64,000 nucleotides of DNA from Paenibacillus oceani (GTDB taxonomy: Bacteria > Bacillota > Bacilli > Paenibacillales > NBRC-103111). Positions 25,237 through 35,633 of this stretch are shown in pieces. The translations under genes and the position numbers were made by a program. The stretch lies in assembly GCF_014705615.1 (NCBI RefSeq), contig NZ_JACXJA010000020.1:1-64000 (forward strand). The letters run 5' to 3'. Numbering within the stretch: the stretch's first letter is position 1; each line of letters opens with the position of its first letter. The notes beneath the pieces were generated by a model. The model was not told the origin of the DNA. It saw nothing but the letters and a program-made list of their open reading frames with translations, and did no database searches.

Positions 25237-26982
25237 ATGTGTGCTCAAATGGAAGCGACACTGTCTAAGGAACAACTTCGCCGCAAGCTGCTTCAGCCGG
25301 ACGTGATTACCGGGTCGGAGATTTTGCTTCGTTCACTGCTTTTGGAGGGAGTGGATTGCGTCTTCGGCTACCCGGGCGGAGCTGTATTATACATTTACGA
25401 CGCGATGCATGGCAATCCGGATTTCAAGCATCTGCTCACCCGTCACGAACAAGGCGCGATTCATGCCGCTGACGGCTATGCGAGGTCTACCGGGAATGTC
25501 GGTGTCTGTATCGCGACTTCCGGACCGGGAGCAACCAACCTCGTCACCGGAATTGCTACCGCGTATATGGATTCGGTGCCGCTCGTCGTCATTACCGGCA
25601 ACGTAGCGACCCAGTTTATCGGAACCGACGCGTTCCAGGAAGCGGACATTACCGGCATCACGATGCCGATTACGAAGCATAGCTACTTGGTGCGCAAGGT
25701 CGAGGACCTGCCGCGTATCATTCATGAAGCGTTCCATATCGCCAACACTGGACGTAAAGGTCCTGTCCTGATCGATATTCCCAAGGACGTATCGGCGCTC
25801 AAGACGGAATTTTACTACCCGGACAAGGTCGAGATTCGCGGCTACAATCCGACGACCCAGCCGAACAAGCTGCAAGTCGACAAGCTGCTCCAGGCGATCG
25901 AGCAGGCGGAACGTCCGGTCATTATCGCCGGCGGCGGCGTCGTCTACGCGGACGCGGCTCCGGAGCTGGTCGAATTCGTGAACATGACGCAAATTCCGAT
26001 CACGACGACCTTGCTCGGACTCGGCGGATTCCCGAGCGGCCACGAGCTGTGGATGGGCATGCCGGGGATGCACGGCACGTATACGGCGAACCATGCGATT
26101 CAAAATGCGGATCTGCTCATCTCCATCGGTTCCCGCTTCGACGATCGCGTGACCATGAACCTGGACGGCTTCGCGCCGAACGTGAAGACGGTCGCCCATA
26201 TCGACGTCGATCCGGCGGAGATCGGCAAAAACATTAAAACCGACATCCCGGTCGTAGGCGACGTAAAGGCCGTACTGCAGCTCGCCAACCAGAAGGCGAA
26301 ACCGGCCAAATCGCAGGAATGGATCAAGGAGATCGCCGCGATGAAGCAGCAGCAGCCGTTGCGGTACAAAGACTCGGATACCGAGCTGAAGCCGCAATAC
26401 GTTATCGAGATGATCAACGAGACGACGAAGGGCGAAGCGATCGTGACGACCGACGTCGGCCAGCATCAGATGTGGGCTGCGCAATATTACAAGTTCCAGA
26501 ATCCGCGCTCGTTCATCTCTTCAGGCGGACTCGGCACGATGGGCTTCGGCTTCCCGTCGGCGATCGGGGCCCAGATGGGCAACCCGGATAAGCTGGTCGT
26601 CTCGATCAACGGTGACGGCGGGATGCAGATGTGCGCCCAGGAGCTGGCGATTTGCGCGATCAACAACATTCCGGTGAAAGTCGTGATTATTAACAACCAG
26701 GTGCTCGGTATGGTACGCCAGTGGCAGGAGATCATCTATGAGAACCGCTACAGCCATATTGACCTGGCCGGCAGCCCGGATTTCGTGAAATTGGCGGAAG
26801 CGTACGGCGTTAAAGGACTTCGTGCGACCAATAAGGAAGAAGCGCGCCAAGCTTGGCAGGAAGCGCTCGATACCCCGGGACCGGTCGTCATCGACTTCGT
26901 CGTGCCGAAAGGGGAGAACGTCTTCCCGATGGTTACGGCGGGCAGCACGTTAAGTCAGATGATATTGGGGGATTCGGAATGA
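25237..26982 (+). CDS. ilvB: Acetolactate synthase, large (catalytic) subunit
   Basis: ThDP- and FAD-dependent enzyme for the first common step of valine, leucine and isoleucine synthesis. The 581-aa chain has the catalytic Glu region [12 protein letters not shown] and [26 protein letters not shown], and the ThDP-binding motif [22 protein letters not shown] 25237 after GAGGAGGG is preferred over the frame to 25219. First gene behind the T-box; its stop overlaps the ilvN start (ATGA at 26979-26982), indicating translational coupling. Confidence 0.97.
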   Translation: MCAQMEATLSKEQLRRKLLQPDVITGSEILLRSLLLEGVDCVFGYPGGAVLYIYDAMHGNPDFKHLLTRHEQGAIHAADGYARSTGNVGVCIATSGPGATNLVTGIATAYMDSVPLVVITGNVATQFIGTDAFQEADITGITMPITKHSYLVRKVEDLPRIIHEAFHIANTGRKGPVLIDIPKDVSALKTEFYYPDKVEIRGYNPTTQPNKLQVDKLLQAIEQAERPVIIAGGGVVYADAAPELVEFVNMTQIPITTTLLGLGGFPSGHELWMGMPGMHGTYTANHAIQNADLLISIGSRFDDRVTMNLDGFAPNVKTVAHIDVDPAEIGKNIKTDIPVVGDVKAVLQLANQKAKPAKSQEWIKEIAAMKQQQPLRYKDSDTELKPQYVIEMINETTKGEAIVTTDVGQHQMWAAQYYKFQNPRSFISSGGLGTMGFGFPSAIGAQMGNPDKLVVSINGDGGMQMCAQELAICAINNIPVKVVIINNQVLGMVRQWQEIIYENRYSHIDLAGSPDFVKLAEAYGVKGLRATNKEEARQAWQEALDTPGPVVIDFVVPKGENVFPMVTAGSTLSQMILGDSE

Positions 26983-27470
26983 GTACGATGAAGCATACCA
27001 TATCCGTTTTGGTCAATAACCAGCCTGGCGTCCTGCAACGCGTCTCCGGATTGTTCGGACGCAGAGGGTTTAATATTGAGAGCATTACCGTCGGGGAGTC
27101 CGAGGAGGCGGGCCTGTCGCGCATGGTTATCGTGACGACGGGCGACGCCCGGACGCTCGAGCAGGTGCAGAAGCAGCTGTACAAATTGATTGACGTCATT
27201 AAAGTAGTCGACCTGAGCTCCCATCCGATGGTAGCCCGCGAGCTCGCTCTTATTAAAGTAAGCGCCGAGCCAAGCATGCGGCCGGAAATTCTCGGCATCG
27301 TCGAGACGTTCCGCGCGGCTGTCGTCGACATCGGCCCGAATTCGCTGATCGTTCAAGTGGTCGGCGATACGACGAAGATCGATGCGATGGCGGAGCTTCT
27401 CAAGCCGTACGGCATCCGGGAGTTTTCCCGGACGGGTATTACCGCAATGATCCGCGGCATGGTGAAGTAA
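26979..27470 (+). CDS. ilvN: Acetolactate synthase, small (regulatory) subunit
   Basis: The 163-aa regulatory subunit binds valine through its N-terminal ACT domain ([21 protein letters not shown]) and activates IlvB. The ALS_ss_C domain follows ([12 protein letters not shown]-like [19 protein letters not shown], ...[10 protein letters not shown]). It starts at ATG 26979 overlapping the ilvB stop. The annotated frame extends upstream to 26853 only inside ilvB. Confidence 0.97.
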   Translation: MSTMKHTISVLVNNQPGVLQRVSGLFGRRGFNIESITVGESEEAGLSRMVIVTTGDARTLEQVQKQLYKLIDVIKVVDLSSHPMVARELALIKVSAEPSMRPEILGIVETFRAAVVDIGPNSLIVQVVGDTTKIDAMAELLKPYGIREFSRTGITAMIRGMVK

Positions 27471-27608
27471 CGGATCGGCTATTCTAAATTTAACCCGCTT
27501 AAGGAACACATTAGCAGCCCTCGAGCGGGGGTCCAAGGGGACGAGCCTGCCGCAGCCCGCGCTGTTCGCCGGTTCGCCGCCTCGGACGCCCGCTCACAGG
27601 GTTGTTAG

Positions 27609-28625
<1,017 letters not shown>

Positions 28626-28670
28626 TAAGTAGGTATCTTAGGACTAACTCTCCCGCACATATGCGGAATA

Positions 28671-28706
28671 GAAGTTCAATCTCCCATTATGGGGGATTGA
28701 ACTTTT
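28671..28706 (+). terminator. Terminator of ilvBNC
   Basis: A 14-bp stem AAGTTCAATCTCCC/GGGGGATTGAACTT with a 5-nt loop and a T-rich end. No leucine genes follow, so the operon is ilvBNC only. Confidence 0.85.
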
Positions 28707-28777
28707 GTGTTATGTGGGGGGGATACGCCTAGGGGGAGGAACCTGAACACGCAGAAGAAGGCGGAAATCACCCAGCA

Positions 28778-28809
28778 GCCCTTCCTTGGATAGGCGGGAA
28801 GGGTTTTTT
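28778..28809 (+). terminator. Second hairpin-T tract after ilvC
   Basis: CCCTTCC/GGAAGGG stem followed by TTTTTTG, about 75 bp beyond the ilvC terminator. It may back up that terminator or end a separate short transcript (28707-28777). The rest of the gap up to 28966 contains only the promoter of the Big-repeat gene. Confidence 0.65.
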
Positions 28810-28849
28810 GTGCTGGAATTAAACATAGACGGGAGAGCGTCACGAAAAG

Positions 28850-28879
28850 TTGCAAGATTTATAAAAATATAAGTATAAA
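28850..28879 (+). promoter_or_regulatory. Possible promoter of the Big-repeat protein gene
   Basis: TTGCAA, an 18-bp AT-rich spacer and TATAAA, about 90 bp before the gene. Confidence 0.5.
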
Positions 28880-28966
28880 GTTATTGTCCATTTTTGTCGA
28901 TATAAAGAGGAGACGTATTGAAAGTTTACAAAAAGCGTGTCCTCAGCGGAGGAGCGGAAGAAAGGA

Positions 28967-31900
28967 ATGGCCGATTTGACGCAAAGGAACAAACGGACAA
29001 GCTTGTTATCCGGGTTTAGATGGAAGCAAATCAGTATCGTCATGATGCAGTTCATTCTTATAGCCGCCCTGGTCATCGGGCCTGGTACGGGACGGGCATG
29101 GGCCGCGGAAGAAATCTCGCGTCTTGTGTTATCCAAAAATGCGTTGTCGTTATCGGTGGGCGACTCGTTCTCCTTGACGGCGACGGCTATTAACGTAAAT
29201 GGCTCGACATCCGATGTCACGATAAAAGCGATATGGAATGCGGATGCGAACAATCCGGACGTCGCTTCCGTATACGCGGGCAACATCGTAGCCAAGAAGG
29301 AAGGAACGGCGTACATTACAGCGACTTATTTGGGAAAAACCGAGGTCGTCACAGTGAACGTCCACAAAAAAGTGCGCAGCCTGGACAAGAACAAACAGTC
29401 TCTATCCAAGCGCGTTGGACAATTTGAGCAGATTACACTGGAAGCGACCTATACGGACGGGCAAGTCGAAGACGTAACGTCCAAAGCGGAATGGAGAACC
29501 GAAAGCGATCTGGTCGCATCCGTCGTGAACGGGAAAGTGACGGCGGTCGGCTCCGGGAAGACGAACGTCATCGCGACCTACGGCGGCAAAACCGTTACCG
29601 TGCCGGTCAGCGTAGATATTGTACGCCGGCTCGACCCTTCCGTCGAAAGTATCGATTTGCGCGTAGGCGGCACCGACGACGTGAAGCTGATGGCGATGTT
29701 CGAGAACGGCGATACCGACGATGTGGCCGCCCTCGCCGAATGGACGTCTTCGAACGGAAGCGTGGCGGATATATTTAAAGGAGTCGTAACTGCTTACGGC
29801 GCCGGACAAGCGACCTTAACGGGAACTTACGGCGGCAAGTCGGCTACGATTATCGTCAATGTAGAGACGGTCAAGAAACTGGAAGCGAGCAAGACTGATT
29901 TGTTCCTGAAGATAGACGGGTCTGAGACCATTACGCTGACGGCGTATTATGCCGACGAGAACAACACTAGCGAAGTGGTGACAGCCAAAGCGGAATGGTC
30001 CAGCAGCGACGAGTCGATTGCCGACGTAGAGGACGGTACCATTACCGCCAACTCGGTCGGTCAAGCGACCATTACGGCAAGTTATGGTACGAAAACCGTA
30101 ACGATCACTGTCGACGCTGGAATCGCGCGCAAGCTGGAAGCGGACAAAACGTCGCTATCAATGCGCAAGGGAACGGAAGAGACGATCAAGCTGGAAGCGA
30201 TCTTTGCGAGCGGCAATGCGCCTGAGGACGTAACCGGACTGGCGACATGGTCTTCGAGCGACGAGAGCGTCGCTTATGTATCGAAGGGTAAAGTACGCGC
30301 CAATGGAAGCGGAGAGGCGACGATTAAGGCCGAGTACGGGGACAAATCGGTATCGATTCCGGTTCAGGTCGATACGGCCCGCGTATTAAAAGTGACGCCT
30401 TCGACGCTTCATGTCAAAGTGGGCGACGAGAATACGGTCAAGCTCGAAGTTACCTATGCGGACGGCAATAGCGAGGACGTTACCACCAAAGCGCAGTGGA
30501 GCTCCGACAAGCCGGAAGTCGCCGACGTCATTAACGGCAAGATCACCGCGCTCGGGACTGGCCAGGCGGCCATTACCGGCAGTTTCGGCGAGAAAACGGC
30601 GGTCGTGACCGTGAATGTAGAGCTGGCGAAAAACTTGACGCTGAGCAAAAGCGATATATTCCTGAAAGTGGGCGGCACGGATAATCTGACGCTAAAAGCA
30701 ACGTTTGCAGACGGCGGAGCATCAGTGGACGTTACCAATCTGGCGGAATGGTCTTCGGACAATGCCGACGTGGCCGATGTTGTGGACGGTCAGATCCGGG
30801 CCTATAAGGTCGGCCAAGCGACGATCTCTGCCACTTACGGTTCCAAAACCGTTACCGCCGCAGTAGACGTAGGCATAGCCAGAAAGCTGGAGCTGGACAA
30901 AAAATCGTTGTCGCTGCGCAAAGGGGAAGCGGCTCCGAAGCTGGAGCTGAAAGCTTATTATGCAAACGGCACCAGCGAGATCATCACCGATTCCGCAGAG
31001 TGGAGCTCGGAGGATCAAGCGGTAGCAGTTCTCGAATCCAAAGGGATCGTTAAAGCGATCAGCTCCGGGGAAACGAAAGTTACGGCGAAGTACGGAGATA
31101 AAATCATTACGATTCCGGTTTCTGTAGACCCTGCTTCCAAGCTTGAAGCGGATAAGGTGAAAGTGGAGCTCCAACCGGGCTATACGGCGGAAATCAAGCT
31201 GACGGCTACTTACGAAGATGACAATACGGAAGACGTCACGTCCAAGGCCGAATGGATTTCCAGCAACGAGTCGATCGCAACGGCCGACGACGGCATAATC
31301 CGCGCGGTCGATCGCGGGGAAGCGGTCATTACGGCGAAGTATGGCAAGAAGACGATCAAAATTACGGTCAGCGTCGGAGCGATGGAATCCCTCACCGCTA
31401 ACGAGAAAACGATCTACCTGAAGGAAGGGGAAGGCAAGCAAATCCTTCTCACGACCAAATACAAGGACGGCACTTCCAAAGATTCGACAAGCGAGGCGGC
31501 CTGGAGCTCATCATCCTCGAGCGTCGCTGAAGTGTCCGGCGGATACGTGACCGCGGTCGGAAGCGGCAAATCGACGATTACGGCCAAGGTCGGAGAGAAG
31601 ACGGTTACGATCTCCGTACAAGTGGAGCTGGCCGACCGGCTGATGCCGACTCACCGGAGCGTCGTAATGCGCAAAGGCGATAATTTGCAAGTCGGTTTGA
31701 CGGCAACTTACGGCAACGGTACAACGGAGGACGTTACGAATAAAGCGGTATGGTCCGTTTCTTCCGCCAAGGTAGCGGACGTATATAACGGTCTGATTAC
31801 AGCGTTCGATAGCGGCAGGGTAACGGTGACGGCCAAGTACGGAGCGAAGGTAATTACCATTCCGGTCGAAATCGACACTGCCCAGAAGCTGACCCTGAAC

Positions 31901-32380
31901 AAGAAATCGGCCGAGCTGAGATCGGGTCAAAACGAGCAGTTAAGTTTGACTGCGACGTTCTCCGATGGCTCGACGCGCGACGTAACCGGTGAAGCGGAAT
32001 GGACGACACGCTCTTACAAGATCGCCGACGTAAACCATACGGGCCTCGTTAGCGCAGTCAGCTACGGGAAAACGACGATCACTGCCAAATACGGCAGCAA
32101 GACGGTATCGATTCCGATCGAAGTAGACAGCTTGAAATATTTAAAAACGAACGTCAAAACGATCGAGATGAAGGTCGGAGAGACGAAGCGGGTCAATTTG
32201 ACGGCGACTTATCGCGACGGGCTTGATGTAGACGTAGCCGGCAAAGCCGAGTGGAAAAGCTCGCGTGACGCAACGGCAGACGTCAAGGACGGAGCCATCA
32301 CGGCTTATGCCAAAGGAACGGCTACCATCACAGCCAAATTCGGCGGCAAGACGGCTACTTTGAAAGTGATTGTGAAGTAA
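28967..32380 (+). CDS. Secreted protein of 13 tandem Big (Ig-like) repeats
   Basis: About 1137 aa. A long signal peptide (QISIVMMQFILIAALVIG, cleavage near AWA-AEE) is followed by 13 repeats of ~83 aa. Each begins with a pattern such as LEADKTSLSMRKG and ends with ITAKYGxKTVTIPVxVD; conserved features are EWSSS, GxITAxGxGxATI and YG.KT. This is the Big_2/Big_5-type fold of adhesins and surface proteins. No SLH, LPXTG, CBM or catalytic domain is present. ATG 28967 or GTG 28937 could be the start. A terminator follows. Confidence 0.88.
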   Translation: MADLTQRNKRTSLLSGFRWKQISIVMMQFILIAALVIGPGTGRAWAAEEISRLVLSKNALSLSVGDSFSLTATAINVNGSTSDVTIKAIWNADANNPDVASVYAGNIVAKKEGTAYITATYLGKTEVVTVNVHKKVRSLDKNKQSLSKRVGQFEQITLEATYTDGQVEDVTSKAEWRTESDLVASVVNGKVTAVGSGKTNVIATYGGKTVTVPVSVDIVRRLDPSVESIDLRVGGTDDVKLMAMFENGDTDDVAALAEWTSSNGSVADIFKGVVTAYGAGQATLTGTYGGKSATIIVNVETVKKLEASKTDLFLKIDGSETITLTAYYADENNTSEVVTAKAEWSSSDESIADVEDGTITANSVGQATITASYGTKTVTITVDAGIARKLEADKTSLSMRKGTEETIKLEAIFASGNAPEDVTGLATWSSSDESVAYVSKGKVRANGSGEATIKAEYGDKSVSIPVQVDTARVLKVTPSTLHVKVGDENTVKLEVTYADGNSEDVTTKAQWSSDKPEVADVINGKITALGTGQAAITGSFGEKTAVVTVNVELAKNLTLSKSDIFLKVGGTDNLTLKATFADGGASVDVTNLAEWSSDNADVADVVDGQIRAYKVGQATISATYGSKTVTAAVDVGIARKLELDKKSLSLRKGEAAPKLELKAYYANGTSEIITDSAEWSSEDQAVAVLESKGIVKAISSGETKVTAKYGDKIITIPVSVDPASKLEADKVKVELQPGYTAEIKLTATYEDDNTEDVTSKAEWISSNESIATADDGIIRAVDRGEAVITAKYGKKTIKITVSVGAMESLTANEKTIYLKEGEGKQILLTTKYKDGTSKDSTSEAAWSSSSSSVAEVSGGYVTAVGSGKSTITAKVGEKTVTISVQVELADRLMPTHRSVVMRKGDNLQVGLTATYGNGTTEDVTNKAVWSVSSAKVADVYNGLITAFDSGRVTVTAKYGAKVITIPVEIDTAQKLTLNKKSAELRSGQNEQLSLTATFSDGSTRDVTGEAEWTTRSYKIADVNHTGLVSAVSYGKTTITAKYGSKTVSIPIEVDSLKYLKTNVKTIEMKVGETKRVNLTATYRDGLDVDVAGKAEWKSSRDATADVKDGAITAYAKGTATITAKFGGKTATLKVIVK

Positions 32381-32425
32381 CGGCGTGATCGCTGAGATCG
32401 CCGCCGGGCTCAAGGAATAGGCAAC

Positions 32426-32467
32426 GAAACCGTCATACAGCGCGAATGTGCTGGGTGACGGTTTTTT
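32426..32467 (+). terminator. Terminator of the Big-repeat gene
   Basis: AAACCGTCA pairs with TGACGGTTT around a ~20-nt loop and is followed by further Ts. Confidence 0.8.
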
Positions 32468-32598
32468 CCGTATGGTACAGTTTACTGGCGCCCGAATTTG
32501 GATGACAAATCCAATCGAAGCTGGTAATATACTATTAAGGAAGTCCCACTGTATAAAATATGGTTTCATTAGATGGAACTACTAAGGAGGGATAGTCC

Positions 32599-32970
32599 AT
32601 GTCATATCGCTACGCAGGAATCGATCATGTCCAATTAGCCGCACCGAGAGGAAGCGAGGAAGAAGCGCGAAGCTTTTTTGGCAGCCTGCTCGGTATGGAG
32701 GAGATCCCGAAGCCGGAAAATCTCCGCAAGCGGGGAGGCGTATGGTTTCGCTGCGGGGTGCATGAGCTGCATATTGGCGTGCAGGACGATTTTGTTCCGG
32801 CCTCCAAGGCGCATCCCGCCTTCGAAGTACACGGAATCGGGGAGCTTCGCAGCAGGCTGGAGGAGGCAGGAATTAGCGCTAACGAGGATGAGCCCATTGC
32901 CGGCAAGACCCGCTTCCATATCCGGGCCCCGTTCGGCAACCGGATTGAGTTTGTGGAAAACAACGTCTGA
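32599..32970 (+). CDS. VOC (glyoxalase/dioxygenase fold) protein
   Basis: The 123-aa protein has paired beta-alpha-beta-beta-beta modules of the vicinal oxygen chelate fold. Possible metal ligands are H10 in GIDHVQLAAP, H in HELHIGVQ and the C-terminal glutamate in NRIEFVEN. Many members are glyoxalases, resistance proteins or dioxygenases, so the substrate cannot be named. AAGGAGGG precedes ATG 32599. Monocistronic, convergent with the ger operon. Confidence 0.88.
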   Translation: MSYRYAGIDHVQLAAPRGSEEEARSFFGSLLGMEEIPKPENLRKRGGVWFRCGVHELHIGVQDDFVPASKAHPAFEVHGIGELRSRLEEAGISANEDEPIAGKTRFHIRAPFGNRIEFVENNV

Positions 32971-32977
32971 CCGGAAA

Positions 32978-33021
32978 AACAGAGGCAGCCTTCGCTTCAT
33001 TCAGCGGGCTGCCTGATTTTT
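32978..33021. terminator. Bidirectional terminator between the VOC gene and gerC
   Basis: Stem AGGCAGCC/GGCTGCCT, with T runs on both strands. The right arm overlaps the last codons of the GerC gene (stop at 33001-33003), so the 3' end of that gene forms part of the hairpin. Confidence 0.75.
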
Positions 33022-34179
33022 ATATTTGCCGGTGAATAAAATATGGGCTTGTACTTGAATCGATTCGAGCGACTGCTCGTTCAACGGGAATTGGTCCGCG
33101 AACAGCTCGTGCCATTGGGCGGGCTGTTTTTTGTACAGCGTGTTCCCGATCTGGAGCAGATCGAGCTTTTGTTTCACTCCTGCCTGATAAGCATCGCGAA
33201 TCTGGTTCTCGATAGCAGCCGCCGCTTCGTGTTCGAGGGCAGAGAGGCCGATATCGGCAGACAACTCGTTGATCGAACCGTGAACGGTTAAGCGAAGCCG
33301 GCATTTTACCTGGCCTTCGGACGGCCGGGCCGAGCATTCCAGCCGCGGCTTCGGCTTGTTCATGACAAGGGCGGCGACAAGCTCTCCGTTTTTGTACACA
33401 TGAAGGGGAGTGCGGATCGTCTCCGGGTGAAGCCACCGCAAGCCGGTAAAGCTTTCGTGCTGCACGGTGCCAACGAATTTTCCGCCCGCAAAGGCAAAGG
33501 CTCCATGCATGCGCAGCATACCGAGCGGTTTTTGTTCCATTTTCCAATTGCCTTTGTGCAGCTCCAGTCTCGGCAGCAGAACCGTCTCGGCCGGTTCATT
33601 GAATAACGAGATGAACCGCTGGGACTGAAGCGGAACGACCACCGAATTTTGCCTGAACGGCTCTCCGGGCTGATGAAGAATCGAGCTGAGCGGCGTCAGG
33701 TTGAACAGTGGAGAAGTGGCGAACAGCTTATCGATTGGTTCGCTTGTACCGAACACCCATTTCGTATACCGGATCTCGCGGTACCGGTTGACCAGATCGA
33801 TCAGTTCGTTCAGCCCTTTCCGGATAAATCGCTCACTGTATACAAGCGACGTGACGTGGCCCCAGAACAATCGGAGCTGGGACGTGCCGTACAGGTCGAA
33901 AAACGCCTCGTTCAACGACTGTCCGACTCCCGTTCCGACCCAGATCGGCGCCTTCTGGGCGGTACCGACGGTCGCACCCTCTGTTTTGGCCACATTGCCG
34001 AAGCTGATCAACTGGACGTAGACCCGGTATAGCTGATCCTCGTAATCGACTCCGATAGCCGAAACGTAAGCGACGTCCTGGATTTCTTTGGCGTCCCAGC
34101 AGCCGCTCAGTAGCAGAAGCAAGACGGCTTGCAGGAAGAGCAGCGGGCGCCGGATTCGGCTCCGCGCAGGTGGTCTCAT
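33001..34179 (-). CDS. Ger(x)C-family spore germination lipoprotein
   Basis: C subunit of a germinant receptor, a lipoprotein on the outer face of the spore inner membrane. About 392 aa with a signal peptide and lipobox (LLLLLSGCWDAKEI), then the three-domain GerC pattern: VDYEDQLYRVYVQLISFG, FGHVTSLVYSERF-like WGHVTSLVYSERFI, and the C-terminal EAAAAIENQIRDAYQAGVK. ATG 34179 overlaps the GerA stop by four bases. The upstream frame to 34311 lies inside gerA. Last gene of the operon. Confidence 0.92.
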   Translation of the reverse strand: MRPPARSRIRRPLLFLQAVLLLLLSGCWDAKEIQDVAYVSAIGVDYEDQLYRVYVQLISFGNVAKTEGATVGTAQKAPIWVGTGVGQSLNEAFFDLYGTSQLRLFWGHVTSLVYSERFIRKGLNELIDLVNRYREIRYTKWVFGTSEPIDKLFATSPLFNLTPLSSILHQPGEPFRQNSVVVPLQSQRFISLFNEPAETVLLPRLELHKGNWKMEQKPLGMLRMHGAFAFAGGKFVGTVQHESFTGLRWLHPETIRTPLHVYKNGELVAALVMNKPKPRLECSARPSEGQVKCRLRLTVHGSINELSADIGLSALEHEAAAAIENQIRDAYQAGVKQKLDLLQIGNTLYKKQPAQWHELFADQFPLNEQSLESIQVQAHILFTGKYKNQAAR

Positions 34180-35633
34180 ACCGGATCTCTCCCCGCTCCG
34201 GATTTCGGGTCCGTCCGTTTCTTCTTTTGAAAATATGGAGTAATGTACTTCCAAGGGACCCGGATGACACCCTGCAGAAAGTCGCCCAGGGATAAGGGAC
34301 TGACCGGCCACAAGTAAGGGAGTCCGAACGACTGCAGACGGACCAGATACAACACGAGCGACAAAATGCTGAGGATAAAGCCGAACATGCCGAGCAGGGA
34401 AGAGACGAGAAACACATACAGGCGTAGGACGCTGACCGTGCCGCTCAGCTTCTGGTTAACAAGCGCGGACGTAGCTACGGCGGTAATCGAGCCTACCACG
34501 ACCATCGACGGCGAGACGAGGCCGGCACGGATCGACGCTTCGCCGATGATCAGTCCTCCTACTACGGTTAACGTTTGCCCGACGGTTTTGGGCAGACGTA
34601 CTCCGGCCTCCCGGAACAGCTCCAGCAGCAGAAGCATAAGCGCCATCTCGAGCGGGGCGGACAGCGGAATTCCGTTGCGGGATACGGTGATCGTAGCAAG
34701 CAGCGGGAACGGGAGCTGGTCGTGATTGTATTGGACGAGAGCGATCCAGAAACCGGGCAGAAATACGGCGGATACGAGCCCGACCAGCCGGAGAAGGCGC
34801 CCGAACGAAACCATCAGGAATCCGAACTGGGCATCTTCGGGACTTTTCAGCATATGCAGCAGGTTGGAGGGAGCAATCAGCGCAAGCGGGATGTTTTCCA
34901 TCAGCACGATGACTCTGCCGCGCATCATGCAGCTGATCGCAAAGTCCGGTCTGCCCGTATAGTTGAACAGCGGAAAAACGGCAAACGGCGAGTCGCCGAG
35001 TATTTCCTCGAGCTGGGAGGCGCTGATGACGATTTCCGGTGTTGCCGCTTGCAGCCTGCTGCGAATTTGCTCCAAGCATTCCCGCTCTACGCGGTCGGAC
35101 AAATAAAAGAGGCCGATCCCGGTTGCGCTTTGGGTGCCGAGCCGATAAGTTTCGTAGAACAATTGACGGGATCGCAGCCTTTTGCGGATAAGCGCCGCAT
35201 TGGTCGCCATATGCTCGGTAAAGCCGTCGCGCGGGCCAAGCACGGACATTTCCATGTTCGGTTCTTCTGGGCGGCGTTCGGGACTGCTGCAAATTTCCAC
35301 GTCGATCAGTCGGCCCGTTTCCTCGAAGGCGATCAGCAGACGTCCTTTGAACACGAGTTGGGATATAGCCTCGATATTGCCGGGGTCCTCGATCGGGTTG
35401 CTGCGCAGGCCCGGAATATGGAGTCCGTCCGCACCCAAGGAAGGATGGAAGCCGTTGAGCAATGCCGGCATTACGGTCTGATCGATCCGGTTCATATCGC
35501 ACAGCCCGTCGCAATAGAGCAGCACATAGCCGGGGCTGCCCGGAGCGGTACCGGCGGATACCGGCTGGATGATGACGTCGGCGCAGTTTTCAAACCATTG
35601 GCGGAACTTGGCTTCGTAAGTCGAATCAGGCAT
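34176..35633 (-). CDS. GerA-family spore germination protein
   Basis: A subunit of a nutrient germinant receptor. About 485 aa: a large soluble N-terminal part (to ~270) with the family DCDGLCD-like YCDGLCD, FKGRLLIAFE, EVGPRDGF-like LGPRDGFTEHMATN and YLSDRVE, then about five membrane helices with the ISVSRNGIPLSAPLEMALMLL-type loop and GEASIRAGLVSPSMVVVG. ATG 35633 overlaps the GerB stop by eight bases. Translational coupling to both neighbours supports assembly of an equimolar receptor. Confidence 0.93.
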   Translation of the reverse strand: MPDSTYEAKFRQWFENCADVIIQPVSAGTAPGSPGYVLLYCDGLCDMNRIDQTVMPALLNGFHPSLGADGLHIPGLRSNPIEDPGNIEAISQLVFKGRLLIAFEETGRLIDVEICSSPERRPEEPNMEMSVLGPRDGFTEHMATNAALIRKRLRSRQLFYETYRLGTQSATGIGLFYLSDRVERECLEQIRSRLQAATPEIVISASQLEEILGDSPFAVFPLFNYTGRPDFAISCMMRGRVIVLMENIPLALIAPSNLLHMLKSPEDAQFGFLMVSFGRLLRLVGLVSAVFLPGFWIALVQYNHDQLPFPLLATITVSRNGIPLSAPLEMALMLLLLELFREAGVRLPKTVGQTLTVVGGLIIGEASIRAGLVSPSMVVVGSITAVATSALVNQKLSGTVSVLRLYVFLVSSLLGMFGFILSILSLVLYLVRLQSFGLPYLWPVSPLSLGDFLQGVIRVPWKYITPYFQKKKRTDPKSGAGRDPV

